A stretch of 64,000 nt of DNA from Paraburkholderia xenovorans LB400 (GCF_000013645.1 NC_007953.1:744001-808000), one strand, 5' to 3'; positions 48,905 through 58,321 are shown, counted from the first letter of the stretch. The notes: generated from the letters alone by a model not told the origin. Numbers and translations: made by a program.

Positions 48905-51127
48905 TTACTGATAGAAGTTCAAGGTCAACATCGCCGATCTGCCCGGTGCCCAGGTCGCGTAGATGGGATAGGCAGTCGAGAAGTATTTGCGATCGAGGAT
49001 GTTGTTCACGTTCAACTGCAAATCAATGCTCTTTGTCACGCGATATGTCGCCACCGCATCGACACGCGCGTAGCCTGGCGTCCACTTCAACACAGTCGGC
49101 GACACTGAAGCGTACGACTTACTCGCCACGGCGACGCCGGCGCCGACCTTGAGCTTTGGCATCACGTCATAGAACGACCACAGCGTGAAGTTGTGCCTGG
49201 GCACCATCACCATCGGCAAGCCGGACGACGCGGCGTTCGCCGCGCCCGCATCGACGGTGATCGCATCGAGATACGAGTAACCGCCGAAAATGCTCCACTC
49301 ACCGGTGATATTGCCCGCAGTGCCCACTTCCACACCGCGCACCCGCTGATGGCCGGCGTTGATCGTGCCGCCCAGACCATCGGACACGCGCGCATTAGTC
49401 TTGTCGGTCTGGAACAGCGCCAGGTTAAGCGAAAGGCGATCGAGGACGTCCCACTTTGCGCCCACTTCGATATTGCGGCTGCGCTCCGGCGAAAGATCCT
49501 GGTTCGTCGCGGTGATCTGATCGGTCCCGCCGCCGATACCCGAATTCGCGCCCGGTGGATTCGCCGACGTGCCGTACGATGTATACAGGCTCACCGACGG
49601 CAGCGGCTTGTACACGAGGCCGAGCTGATAGCTGAAGAGATTCGAATTGTTGGTGAGGTCCTGCGCGCCCGCTTGCGTCGCCGTGACGTCGAAGCGATCG
49701 AAGCGCGCGCCGGCATTGAAGAGCCACTGATCGGTGATCTTCACGCTATCGAAAAGATATGCCGACGCGACGTTCGTCTGCGTATGCGTCGCCGCACCGG
49801 GAAAACCCTTGTCGCCGTTGAGCAGAATACTGCCCAGCCACGGATTATCGGGGTTCCATGCGTTGATCGGCGTGCAGTTGTACGCCACGGAGCACGGACC
49901 GCCCGAGCGGATGTTATTGCCTGTACTGTCAGTCACGAGATAGCCCTCGTAAAGGCTGCGCTCATGGCTGAATTCGACGCCCCCCGTCATCGTGTGCTGC
50001 ATGCCGAGAAGCGTTGCTTGACCAGTCAGCTCGGTCTGATTCGTAATGCTGTTGGTCGCGTACTTGCCGCTCTTCGCCTGCAGACTCAGTATATTCGGAT
50101 TTGCACTGGTCAGTTGCGGATTGGTCGCGATGTAATCGAGCGTGGAGCGACCAAACATCGTCGTGTTCTTGAGCTTCAAATTGTCGTTGAAGCGATGCTC
50201 GACCCGTACTTCGCCTGTATCAGTCTGTCCGTAGCGATAATCGCGGTTGTTGAGGCCGTAGAACTGGCCGCGGTCGCTGTTGATCGGCGTACCGCCCGTC
50301 GAGCGGAACGGTACGCTGAAATCCGGCATGTCGTACGAGTTCAGATGGTAATAGCTGACCGTGACCGTCGTGGGGCTGTTCAGGCCAAATGCAACGGACG
50401 GCGCCACGCCCCAGCGCTTGCTGTAGACATTGTTGCGGCCTGCCTGATTCGCGTCGTGCCCCATTGCGTTGAAGCGAAACGCGTTGTCGTCGCCGAACTT
50501 CTGATTCACGTCCAGCGTCAGGCGCTTATACGCATCCGTACCAACGCCGGCACTGCCAGTGATGAAGTTCTCGTTCTTCGGCATCTTGGTTTCTATATCG
50601 ATGGACCCGCCCACCGCACCGCGCCCGGCGTATACCGAATCCGGGCCCTTGATGACGGTAATGTTCTCGATGTCGAAGGTCTCGCGATTCTGCACGCCTG
50701 AATCACGAATGCCATCCACGAAGATCGAATTGCGCGATTCGAAGCCGCGGATCACCGGGCGGTCCGCGGAAGGATTCGCCGCTGCATCACCGCCGAGAAA
50801 CGTGATGCCGGGCACAGTCTTGAGCGCGTCCGCGAAAGTCGTCGCGTTGGTTTGTCGAATCAGCTCTTCGGGAATGACTGTGATCGAGCGTGGCGTGTCC
50901 AGCAGCGGCGCGGTGAACTTGTATGACGGCAACTTCTTGACTTGCATATCCGATTGGACGGCCGACGCGTTCACGTTTACTGCGGGCAGCGTTTGCGGCG
51001 AAGAATCGACAGGGTCCTGTACAGCCGCGGCCTGCGCGACCACCTGAGACGGCGCGAGGAAGCTTGCACAATAGAGGGCACCGACGGACGCGAGTAAGCG
51101 CGTCCGCGTCTTGAACAGAGCGGGCAT
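48905..51127 (-). CDS. TonB-dependent siderophore receptor
   Basis: 740 aa from ATG 51127; a GTG at 51160 would lengthen the signal peptide oddly. Signal peptide about 32 residues (LLASVGALYCASFLAPSQVV). The plug domain has LLDTPRSITVIPEELIRQTN, PVIRGFESRNSIFVDGIRDS and ITVIKGPDSVYAGRGAVGGS. A long beta-barrel follows, ending with VNNILDRKYFSTAYPIYATW. Fiu/catecholate-type receptors share this layout. Imports ferric siderophores with TonB-ExbBD energy. A DUF4198 gene follows on the same strand. No Fur box was identified by eye. Confidence 0.92.
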   Translation of the reverse strand: MPALFKTRTRLLASVGALYCASFLAPSQVVAQAAAVQDPVDSSPQTLPAVNVNASAVQSDMQVKKLPSYKFTAPLLDTPRSITVIPEELIRQTNATTFADALKTVPGITFLGGDAAANPSADRPVIRGFESRNSIFVDGIRDSGVQNRETFDIENITVIKGPDSVYAGRGAVGGSIDIETKMPKNENFITGSAGVGTDAYKRLTLDVNQKFGDDNAFRFNAMGHDANQAGRNNVYSKRWGVAPSVAFGLNSPTTVTVSYYHLNSYDMPDFSVPFRSTGGTPINSDRGQFYGLNNRDYRYGQTDTGEVRVEHRFNDNLKLKNTTMFGRSTLDYIATNPQLTSANPNILSLQAKSGKYATNSITNQTELTGQATLLGMQHTMTGGVEFSHERSLYEGYLVTDSTGNNIRSGGPCSVAYNCTPINAWNPDNPWLGSILLNGDKGFPGAATHTQTNVASAYLFDSVKITDQWLFNAGARFDRFDVTATQAGAQDLTNNSNLFSYQLGLVYKPLPSVSLYTSYGTSANPPGANSGIGGGTDQITATNQDLSPERSRNIEVGAKWDVLDRLSLNLALFQTDKTNARVSDGLGGTINAGHQRVRGVEVGTAGNITGEWSIFGGYSYLDAITVDAGAANAASSGLPMVMVPRHNFTLWSFYDVMPKLKVGAGVAVASKSYASVSPTVLKWTPGYARVDAVATYRVTKSIDLQLNVNNILDRKYFSTAYPIYATWAPGRSAMLTLNFYQ

Positions 51128-51502
51128 GGTGACTCTGGCTGGAAATAGATGGAACCCCACATTGCATGGGGGCGTGCGGACACAACAGACACCGGGCTGG
51201 AATCTTAATGCGAATAAGTCTCAATCCGGAATGAAACGAATTGTAATGTTTGTCTGCAAATCTGTAAACAGGTTATGAAAAGACGTCGAAGTACGCCGCA
51301 CGGTGGCGCCCTGTCGTGTCGGGTCCAACGCCATGAGCGCCACGCCCACTCGGCCACCGCAAGCGTCTGCGCTATGCTGAACAGATCAACGCGATACGCC
51401 GGAATCACACCGAACTCGTCGTTGTCGATCAGAAATGGCGCACGCCGAAGGCTACCGGCATGAAGTTGAAGCGCGAGCCCGTCACGTCTGCTGGCGGGAG
51501 GT
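51128..51502. other. Region upstream of the TonB receptor gene
   Basis: About 375 bases. The AT-rich part at 51210-51280 probably carries the receptor promoter. The minus strand also has a stretch (DGLALQLHAGSLRRAPFLID, then NDEFGVIPAYRVDLFSIAQT) that looks protein-like, but I cannot assign it. Confidence 0.3.
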
Positions 51503-51529
51503 TTAACATCGACGCAAAACGATGCGCCG

Positions 51530-51691
51530 GCGCCACCACGGCGCAAAGCTGCGGCACAGCGAAAGAATGGAGGGTAGATAGGCCCCGGAGCGGTTTGAGA
51601 GGTGGAGATCGATCGCATCACCACGCATGATCGAGAACACCATGGGTGTCGAGCCATCGCGGATTTCGCCGGGGATATCGGGGTACGTCAT
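51530..51691 (-). pseudogene. Possible multicopper oxidase/NirK-like N-terminal fragment
   Basis: The minus strand reads MTYPDIPGEIRDGSTPMVFS and IMRGDAIDLHLSNRSGAYLP, then shifts to RGGAGASF. This resembles the start of a cupredoxin domain of copper nitrite reductases. It is very short and broken; low confidence. Confidence 0.3.
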
Positions 51692-51879
51692 CGAAAAGCA
51701 CTGCAACGCTCGCGCGCTCAGGTTGCCGATGAATCCTCTCCACGCCGAGCGCGACGCACCTGCAGCACAAATGAGAGTACGCCTCTAGACGCGCGACCAG
51801 GTAGTGCCGAACTGCACGGCGTGTTGTGGTCGATCACTGGGGCCATAAATGCCCCTGCTGAGGGATATAGCCGCGTACT

Positions 51880-52255
51880 ACGTCCGCGCCGCCTGCACCA
51901 GCGGGCTAGGCGAGCGCGGCGGCGCAGCAGGCAATGCCAGCGTCGAGATGCGCTTTCGCTACAGCCCCGATGCCAAGAGCCTGCGCGCCATGGTGCCAGC
52001 CGTGATTCCCCCCGGTTGCTGCTCATGCTGCCGGCGATGCTGACCTCCCTGGCGGTGGTGCGCCAGAAAGCGACGGGTTCCATCACCAATCTGTACGTGA
52101 CGCCAGTGACGCGCATCGAGTTCCTGCTCGGTAAGCAACTGCCCTTATGTCGGCTTAGCCAGATGAACATCCTGCTGATGACGCTGCTCGCGGTCACCAT
52201 CTTTGACGTTCCGGTCAAGGGCAGCTTTTTCAGGATATTCGGATTCAGCGGTTGA
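51880..52255 (+). pseudogene. ABC-2-type permease (YhhJ-like) C-terminal remnant, frameshifted
   Basis: Frame one gives RFRYSPDAKSLRAMVPAVIP up to the C-rich run near 52012. Another frame then gives LLMLPAMLTSLAVVRQKATG, SITNLYVTPVTRIEFLLGKQ and NILLMTLLAVTIFDVPVKGS. This is the membrane domain of the YhhJ/RbbA-type exporters. Both ends are missing. Confidence 0.68.
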
Positions 52256-52323
52256 TGCCCACAATGCGTGTTGCATTGCGACAATCGCGCATTTTGGGCA
52301 TTTACGGAACATCGGGCGCATAG

Positions 52324-52411
52324 CGTTAAGGGTTATTCGATGCCTGCCGTCGGCCACAGGAACGTGACGGTACCTCGGCGCGTGCCGGCAGGCGTCGAAT
52401 AACCCTTAACG
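52324..52411. repeat. 88-bp structure with 26-bp inverted arms (25/26 identical)
   Basis: The left arm (52324-52349) starts CGTTAAGGGTTATTCGATGC and the right arm (52386-52411) ends CGAATAACCCTTAACG. One mismatch in 26 positions; spacer 36 bases. It lies between two remnants and the LysE gene. No T tract, no target duplication and no gene inside. It may be a MITE-like relic or a structured site. Confidence 0.7.
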
Positions 52412-52441
52412 AACTGAGCCGAATGAAGACGGGCTCAGTTC
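52411..52441. terminator. Hairpin downstream of the LysE gene
   Basis: A 10-bp perfect stem (GAACTGAGCC 52411-52420, GGCTCAGTTC 52432-52441) with an 11-base loop, directly next to the large inverted repeat and 66 bases after the LysE stop on the minus strand. No U tract follows on either strand, so its role as a terminator is unsure. Confidence 0.35.
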
Positions 52442-52507
52442 GACCCGGAAGGGACGGTCGTCCGTGCGCAAAGGGGCCATTCAGATAGGCGCCCATCGGG
52501 CGCTTTG

Positions 52508-53125
52508 CTAACGAAACGCCTGCCGGATACCCAGCGCGACAATGAGGCATCCACATGCGCGGTCGATCCAGGCCTTCACGCGACGATACGCCGTCGCAAT
52601 CGCCGCGTGCGATAGGACAAGTGCGACGGCTCCGTACCAGCAAGTCGCAGTTGCACCGACCGTACCGAGCATGGCAACGAAAGTCGGCGTGGAGACGTGG
52701 GCGGGCGCTGCGGAGGAAAACACGGCTGCATAAAAGGCGATGGACTTCGGGTTTGCGATATTTGTCGCGACGCCTTGCAGGAATGCGGCACGAAATGGCG
52801 GCGATTTCGGAGGGTGAGGTGCTGCTATGTCGCTTGACCGCGCTGACACAACGAGCCGCAGCCCAAACCAGATCAGATAGGCAGCGCCGGCAAGCCTGAC
52901 GCCCACAGCGAGCCATGGGAAAATGGCGAACACCATTCCGATACCGAGGATGGCGCAAGTCGCCCAGAACAGATTGACTATCACGATTCCAGCGACAAGC
53001 GCGAGCGTATCGGAGCGTCTGCCGGAAACTGCCTTGTGAACGACTGCGACGAAGTTCGGGCCAGGTATGACGACACCCGCCGCGTAGACAGAAAAAACCG
53101 TCGCAACAGCAGACGAATCGATCAT
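52508..53125 (-). CDS. LysE/RhtB-family amino acid exporter
   Basis: 205 aa, six hydrophobic segments, the usual size. ATG after GAGGGG. Marks: GVVIPGPNFVAVVHKAVSGR (the family's P-G-P-N near the start), AAYLIWFGLRLVVSA, FLQGVATNIANPKSIAFYAA (N-P-K). Inner-membrane exporter of amino acids or homoserine lactones. It stands alone between eroded segments; a regulator usually found beside lysE is missing. Confidence 0.9.
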   Translation of the reverse strand: MIDSSAVATVFSVYAAGVVIPGPNFVAVVHKAVSGRRSDTLALVAGIVIVNLFWATCAILGIGMVFAIFPWLAVGVRLAGAAYLIWFGLRLVVSARSSDIAAPHPPKSPPFRAAFLQGVATNIANPKSIAFYAAVFSSAAPAHVSTPTFVAMLGTVGATATCWYGAVALVLSHAAIATAYRRVKAWIDRACGCLIVALGIRQAFR

Positions 53126-53345
53126 CTGTTCCCCTCAGTGGAGCGTGGTTGTATGGAGTCAAGAAGCCGCTTCAATCGTCGGTATTCTGAAGCAATTCGG
53201 AATTGACCGCTGCTGACCGACTCCGGAAGTATAAGGTCAGCGGTGCCAGCCGCGGCAGACGGCTAGACCGAACTTTTGTAGTCGACCCGCATCGGCCGTT
53301 CCATGCACGGTCTGACGGATGTCTCTTGTACCGCGGTCAAACCCC

Positions 53346-53600
53346 TCAGGCTTTCGTATCAGACGACAACCGGAGACGAACTCGGATCGAGTGCGACCAA
53401 AGACCATGCGCCACGCCGTCGATTGCACGCACGAGGTGGCCGATATCGTGCTCGCGCGTGGTGTCGATACGCACGGTGAGATCGCCTGCCGCGATACGCA
53501 TGGCTCCGCCGATGGTGCCCAAGGTCATTCGCAGCGAGATTCCTCCCGGCGCGAGCACCGGCGAAGTGGTCGCCCAACTCTCAAGTCAACGCATCAAGGC
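53346..53600 (-). pseudogene. HAMP-domain fragment (methyl-accepting chemotaxis protein-like)
   Basis: The minus strand reads LRMTLGTIGGAMRIAAGDL then TVRIDTTREHDIGHLVRAID, the pattern of a HAMP linker with the conserved D-E/H-I-G-x-L. No membrane segment or signalling domain is attached. Probably a relic of a chemoreceptor gene. Confidence 0.5.
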
Positions 53601-53674
53601 CCCGTCGCGTCAACGAGGAACGCCACATGCGCAAGGAAGCCGACGGCCTCGACCTTTAGCCATGTCGTGTTCCT

Positions 53675-55072
53675 TCATGCCTTGTTGGTCATGTCGTCGT
53701 GCACGTGCCGCGCTTCATCCCGCCAGCCTTGCCGCGCCCGGCGCATGGTCGCGATGGCCAGACGCGCGACCTTGTGCCATGCGTAAGGCCGCGGATCGGC
53801 GATCATGCTGAGTGCCCGGGCATAGTCGAGCGTGAGCCCCGGCGTCCAGGCCATGGTGACGGCGCGCTTGCGAATCTGCGCGGCAACCCATAACTCCGGC
53901 GTCACGATGATCCTGAGCAAAACGCCCCAGCCCGCGCGTGCGCCATACAGGCGGCCCGCCGCGCCTTCCAGCGTCGCTTCGAGCGCACGTGACACGCTGC
54001 TGGAACAGTTTCGATGCGTGAGGTTATAGGTCGTATCTTCCCTGTAGATGCGCCAGAACCGTTCGAGTCGCAGCGGATCGTAGTTGCGAATGCGCACGCG
54101 CACAGTGGAAGGACACCACGCCTTCGACTCGATTGCATAGCTTGGCTGGAACATGCCGGGCACATCGTTCTCGCGTGTTGCGCGCAGCAGACGCGCGAAA
54201 TCATCCGGAGAACGATCTATCTCGATTGCCGGATAAAGACTCACATATATACCGCCCGGCGATTCGAGCGCGGCGTGTCCCGTCGAAATCACGCCGTTCC
54301 GGTCGACGGCCGCGATATACCGATCCACCAGCAAGCGCCGCTGCGCTTCCTGCTTCGACGAACCTACCGGCGTCCACACATGCACCGTCAGCGCCGGTTC
54401 GTCGTCGGCAGGCGGACCGTCCCATTCGTGTTTGTCGAACGCGGGAAGCGCCGGTGCATCGTGGGAATTTTCGAAGCTCGCCGTTGCGGCGCCGGCTTCG
54501 CCCGATAGCGCGGGGTTGCGGGTGAGCTTGCGCACGCGCAAGGCGATAAGAATCAGGTTCCAGCCCGCGAAGATGCACAGCGCGCCGATGCAATACGGCA
54601 CCGTGCCGATATAGTGCGTCGGATAAGGTTGAAACATGAAGATGGCCAGTGCGACTTCGAAGATCGCAAAGCCGAGCGCAGTGCGCCAGCGCCGATAACG
54701 CACCACTAGGGCGGATGCCGCCTGCAATGCGCCATCGCTAAGCAATACCGCGCCGATCAACACAGAAAGAATGAAATGGCCATGATGCGATCCCTCCAGG
54801 ATCAGCACCGCCGCGACGACGAACGTGATTCCCTTCGCGTACCGCAGCCTGCGCTGCCCACCCACGCCCGACCATGCCACCGAAAGCGTCACGAGCCCCT
54901 CGGCGAGCAGGAGCCAGCCAACCCATGAAATGGGAAAGCCCAGCGCGCCGTCCAGTGCATCGATGAGCACGCCGACCCCAAGCAACGACAACAGCGCGCC
55001 CGCCACCATCAGGCTGCACCAGCGATTGCGCAGAAAGTCCGTGCCCAGCAGAATCAGGATCAGTTTGACCAT
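53675..55072 (-). CDS. HdeD-like membrane protein fused to a putative permuted papain-like (NlpC/P60) domain
   Basis: 465 aa. Residues about 1-182 hold six hydrophobic helices in HdeD/DUF308 style (MVAGALLSLLGVGVLIDALD, ISWVGWLLLAEGLVTLSVAW, GALCIFAGWNLILIALRV). A linker follows, then a soluble domain (about 225-400) with STGHAALESPGGIYVSLYP (His266) and TYNLTHRNCSSSVSRALEA (Cys356). His before Cys in this arrangement is that of circularly permuted papain-like hydrolases. The domain reading is inferred from the motifs; activity and substrate are unknown. No operon partner is seen. Confidence 0.75.
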   Translation of the reverse strand: MVKLILILLGTDFLRNRWCSLMVAGALLSLLGVGVLIDALDGALGFPISWVGWLLLAEGLVTLSVAWSGVGGQRRLRYAKGITFVVAAVLILEGSHHGHFILSVLIGAVLLSDGALQAASALVVRYRRWRTALGFAIFEVALAIFMFQPYPTHYIGTVPYCIGALCIFAGWNLILIALRVRKLTRNPALSGEAGAATASFENSHDAPALPAFDKHEWDGPPADDEPALTVHVWTPVGSSKQEAQRRLLVDRYIAAVDRNGVISTGHAALESPGGIYVSLYPAIEIDRSPDDFARLLRATRENDVPGMFQPSYAIESKAWCPSTVRVRIRNYDPLRLERFWRIYREDTTYNLTHRNCSSSVSRALEATLEGAAGRLYGARAGWGVLLRIIVTPELWVAAQIRKRAVTMAWTPGLTLDYARALSMIADPRPYAWHKVARLAIATMRRARQGWRDEARHVHDDMTNKA

Positions 55073-55694
55073 CGTTCTCGGCTCTCTCTATCGGATGCGG
55101 CTAAAAACGCTCAATACGACGTATGGTATTGCAGGACAGTTACATTGCGCCATTTTCGTGCGGTCATCCGCATGCGTTCGAAGTGATCGCTGACGCATCG
55201 GGCCTCTTTCGTCCTGCAAGACCGCGGCTACTTGGTGCGATGTGCCAAGGTATCCCGTCATTGCGACCACAGGCAAAGCACCAAAACGCGATGAGATGCG
55301 ATTGAATGGCTACTCCTCAAAGGGTTGCTGACGCTGGAATTTCTCACCTCGCTTCATGATAAACGTCTCTTTGTGGCCGACTACCGCCCGATGGGGTCGA
55401 CCGTAGTCGACCCACAAGGGACAGCCAACCGCCCAATAAGCGGGCATTCATTGTGTACGGTGAAATGTTACGAGCCCAAGGGTTATCCCACCGATGTGGA
55501 TCGAGCAACGCTCTTTGGCGAACTTGCGGCGCCAGGCGAAGCTCCGCGTGTTGTGGTCGAAGTAGGCCAGCATGTCGCCGTCGTCCTGTCAGAATGCCGC
55601 AGTGCCGCAGTGCCGATAAGGCAACCCGCCTGCGCATAACGAATCGTAACTTGAGCTTGCGCACTGTGTCTTCTGTGGAGGCGCGGGATCCCAG
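55073..55694. other. Intergenic region, no recognisable gene
   Basis: About 620 bases. A 105-codon + strand frame at 55325-55639 resembles nothing I know and looks accidental. A dyad GGGTCGAC/GTCGACCC lies at 55394-55413. Confidence 0.3.
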
Positions 55695-56579
55695 CTAAGC
55701 AGTTTGGACAACAAGCAGCTTTGCGATTTCCCCTGCGAGCAGCTGGCTTGCTACGTCCGGGATGATCAGGTTGAATTCAACGTGAGGCAGCTTGGGCAGA
55801 GTTTTGATGCTTCTGAGAGGTACCACATCGTCCGGTATCGCCGACGCGTTCAGGCAGGAAAATCCTAGTCCGGCGGACAGGGCCGACTGGAGTCCCGCGA
55901 CACCCGATGCCGAATGGGCGATGAAGTAATCTGCCCCCGCCTCGTTGAGCCGCGCCAGCATGTAGCGTTGCAGCGAACACGTGTCTGGCAGGGCGACTAG
56001 CGGCAGAGGGCCGTGAGGTACCCGCTCGAACGAAGGTGCCGCCACCCACTGCAGCGGTTCACGGCGAATCATGATACTGGCCAGTCCGTTCTTTTCTACG
56101 GGACTTTCATTTCCGGCCGGATCGGCAACGCGCATCGATACGCCGATGTCGAAATTACCGGAGCCCGCGTCGCGTCGGATCAGCGCGCTTTTGTACACGG
56201 AGACGTGCAGGCGCAAGGATGGATATTGATCACCAAGCTGCTTCAATACCTTGGCAATATCTGTAGGGCGGAAATAGTCGGTGATGGCGAGTCTCAAGTC
56301 GCCCGCAAGAGACAGCCCCTGCATGTCGCGGTAAGCCACGTCGTTGAGCAGCAGAAGCTTGCGCGCATGGTCAAGCAGCCTGGCACCGGCCGGCGTTAGC
56401 GACGCACCTTTCTTGCCGCGCAAGAACAGAGCAAGCCCGCACGACTCTTCGAGTTTTCTGATCTGTTCGCTGACGGCGGATTGGGAGCGATGCAGTTGCA
56501 CCGCAGCAGCGGACAGGCTGCCAGCGTCGGCCACCACTGACAGTGTGTTCAAAAGTTCGAGATCGAAACGACGCATCAT
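55695..56579 (-). CDS. LysR-family transcriptional regulator
   Basis: 294 aa; ATG at 56579, with a second ATG as the next codon. HTH about residues 4-64 (DLELLNTLSVVADAGSLSAA, AVQLHRSQSAVSEQIRKLEE). The effector domain begins near residue 90 (GDLRLAITDYFRPTDIAKVL). Divergent from the tautomerase gene 100 bases away, which is the probable target together with the transporter gene that followed it. Intact. Confidence 0.9.
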   Translation of the reverse strand: MMRRFDLELLNTLSVVADAGSLSAAAVQLHRSQSAVSEQIRKLEESCGLALFLRGKKGASLTPAGARLLDHARKLLLLNDVAYRDMQGLSLAGDLRLAITDYFRPTDIAKVLKQLGDQYPSLRLHVSVYKSALIRRDAGSGNFDIGVSMRVADPAGNESPVEKNGLASIMIRREPLQWVAAPSFERVPHGPLPLVALPDTCSLQRYMLARLNEAGADYFIAHSASGVAGLQSALSAGLGFSCLNASAIPDDVVPLRSIKTLPKLPHVEFNLIIPDVASQLLAGEIAKLLVVQTA

Positions 56580-56679
56580 TATCCATCATTTTTTCCGATG
56601 GATAAGATCATAACTTCCCGCTTTTCTGTTGGAAAGGGGAGTGTCACGATAGGCCTTCCATGTTGACAGGGAGGCTCAC

Positions 56680-57075
56680 ATGCCAGGAATCAAGCTAACC
56701 GTTTCGGGAAACGGCGATACAGGACTGTCCGAGCATCTGGCTACGGAGGTCAGTGCACTGACCTGCTCCGTGCTTGAGAAGGAGTTGGGCAAGACGATGG
56801 TCGTGATCCGATACATTCCCCCTGAGCAATGGTTTATCGCTGGTCGCTCCCTCGCATCGCTTGGGAAGAACTCGTTCCGGCTGGAAGTGACCATCACGGA
56901 AGAAACGAATACGAAAGGTCAAAAGGCCGAGTACCAGCGGCAGGCGTTTGAGTTGCTGTCCACGCTCATCGGAAATGTGCACCCGCACTCCAACGTACAC
57001 GTCATCGATTGCGCCGCGACGAGCTACGGTTACGGTGGTTTGACGCAGGAATATCGTTATCAGCGCGGGGGCTGA
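56680..57075 (+). CDS. 4-oxalocrotonate tautomerase-superfamily protein
   Basis: 131 aa. The mature N-terminus would be Pro (MPGIKLTVSG), the catalytic base of the superfamily. At 131 residues it is twice the size of 4-OT, as in MIF/CHMI-like or fused members. LGKTMVVIRYIPPEQWFIAG matches the second beta-alpha-beta strand region. It would catalyse a keto-enol tautomerisation. An AGGGAGG stands about 9 bases before the ATG. Partner LysR is divergent. Confidence 0.8.
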   Translation: MPGIKLTVSGNGDTGLSEHLATEVSALTCSVLEKELGKTMVVIRYIPPEQWFIAGRSLASLGKNSFRLEVTITEETNTKGQKAEYQRQAFELLSTLIGNVHPHSNVHVIDCAATSYGYGGLTQEYRYQRGG

Positions 57076-57083
57076 CTACACGC

Positions 57084-57327
57084 ATGTATCGAATGAACAA
57101 ACTGGTTGATTCGGGCCGCTCTACATCGGTTCTTTGGCGCAGTCAGGTCGCGATGCTGGCGATAGGGACATTCGCCGTCGGCACGGACGCCTTTGTCATC
57201 GCTGGGGTGCTGCCGTCGATAGCGTCGAGCATGCGGGTAAGTCTCCCGGAGGCTGGTCAACTGGTAACCGTCTTTTCTCTGGCCTATGCGCTGAGCGCGC
57301 CGATCACGGGGGCGCTTTGCGATGGAC
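57084..57327 (+). pseudogene. MFS transporter, N-terminal remnant
   Basis: About 80 codons, with AMLAIGTFAVGTDAFVIAGV, LPEAGQLVTVFSLAYALSAP and ITGAL corresponding to the first two membrane helices of an AraJ/YdhP-type MFS exporter. The sequence breaks at about 57327 and runs straight into a GNAT fragment. Confidence 0.75.
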
Positions 57328-57600
57328 CGCGACCCTGAAGTGGTTAAATTTGTCGCCGAACCATGGAATGATCACGAGGCACACGCGCGTTTTCTGAAGC
57401 ACCGGATTGAGGCCGACTTCGGAAGGGGACTCGGATACTGGTCGATTTTCCCGAAGGAGAATCCTGTGCAGTTTCTCGGCTGGGTCCTGCTCACACCCTA
57501 CGATGCCGTCGGACCTGGAATCGAGATCGGCTGGCGTCTTGCCCGGAAAGGGTGGGGACACGGCTACGCCACGGAGGCCGCACGCCGTGTGGCCACACTA
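57322..57600 (+). pseudogene. GNAT acetyltransferase, internal remnant
   Basis: DPEVVKFVAEPWNDHEAHAR, GLGYWSIFPKENPVQFLGW and IEIGWRLARKGWGHGYATEA (acetyl-CoA loop) are RimJ/RimL-type. Roughly 15-20 N-terminal and 60-70 C-terminal residues are missing; the break is at about 57600, where a gene on the other strand begins. Confidence 0.72.
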
Positions 57601-58125
57601 GATCCAGATCGCCCAGCTCAAGATGCCTGGGCTCGCCGGGCGGGTAGGCGAAGAAGCCCCGCCCGGCCTTGCGACCGAAGCGCCCTGCCAGTTCGAGCCG
57701 GCAGAGGATCGCGTTGCCAGCGCCGTGCTTGTCGTCGGCCCAGCGACCATGCTCGCGGTCGCGAAACAGACTGACAATGTGGTGCAGTACGTCGATGCCG
57801 ACTTCGTCGGCCAGCGTCAGCGGACCCACCGGCATGCCTAATGCCGTGCCAGCGTTCTCGATCAGGACCGGGTTCACCCCGTCGGCGAGCAGACGTACCC
57901 CTTCGCGGATGTACGCTTCAACGCAGCGGGTCGTATAGAAGCCGTAGCCGTCGCGCACGACGATGGGCGTCTTGTGAATCTGCTGGATGTAATCCAGCGA
58001 GCGGGCAAGTGTCTCGTCGGATGTGGCCGAGCCGACAATGACCTCCACCAGCGCCATGCGGCTAACCGGCGAGAAGAAATGCAGGCCGATAAAGTTCTGT
58101 GGATTGCCGGTCTTGCCTGCGGTGT
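57600..58125 (-). pseudogene. 3-hydroxyacyl-CoA dehydrogenase (FadJ/FadB-like), internal remnant
   Basis: The minus strand reads TGNPQNFIGLHFFSPVSRMA, LVEVIVGSATSDETLARSLD, TPIVVRDGYGFYTTRCVEAY, GMPVGPLTLADEVGIDVLHH and GRKAGRGFFAYPPGEPRHLE. This is the end of the NAD domain and the first C-terminal domain. The remaining parts are absent on both sides. Confidence 0.82.
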
Positions 58126-58129
58126 CGAT

Positions 58130-58321
58130 ACAACAGTTGTGCGGGGCGACGTCGATTCACAGCGCTTTTCGGTATTCGGACTCAGACAGGACCGGCTCGT
58201 CGCGGTGGAATCGGTAGGCTCTTCCGGCGACCATATGGCCGCGCGACGGCTACTGGCAGACGGTAAGGAAATCACTCCAGGAATGATTGCTGATCCACGC
58301 ATCAGCCTGCGGGATCTATGA
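58130..58321 (+). pseudogene. Ferredoxin-NAD(P)+ reductase, C-terminal remnant
   Basis: About 63 codons with TVVRGDVDSQRFSVFGLRQD, RLVAVESVGSSGDHMAARRL and LADGKEITPGMIADP, the Reductase_C domain of ferredoxin/rubredoxin reductases (as in BphA4, AlkT). Starts abruptly at the junction near 58126. Confidence 0.68.

Noticed and set aside
52324..52411. Integron attC site
   Set aside because: attC sites begin with a -YAAC and end with a GTTR- core; here GTT is at the left end and AAC at the right, the opposite arrangement, and no integrase or cassette is near.
55394..55413. Third GTCGAC pair (GGGTCGAC-CGTA-GTCGACCC)
   Set aside because: Period is 10, not 13, and no plausible target gene lies next to it; GTCGAC is common in GC-rich DNA.
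55325..55639. 105-codon + strand frame
   Set aside because: No recognisable domain and no supporting context; probably accidental.
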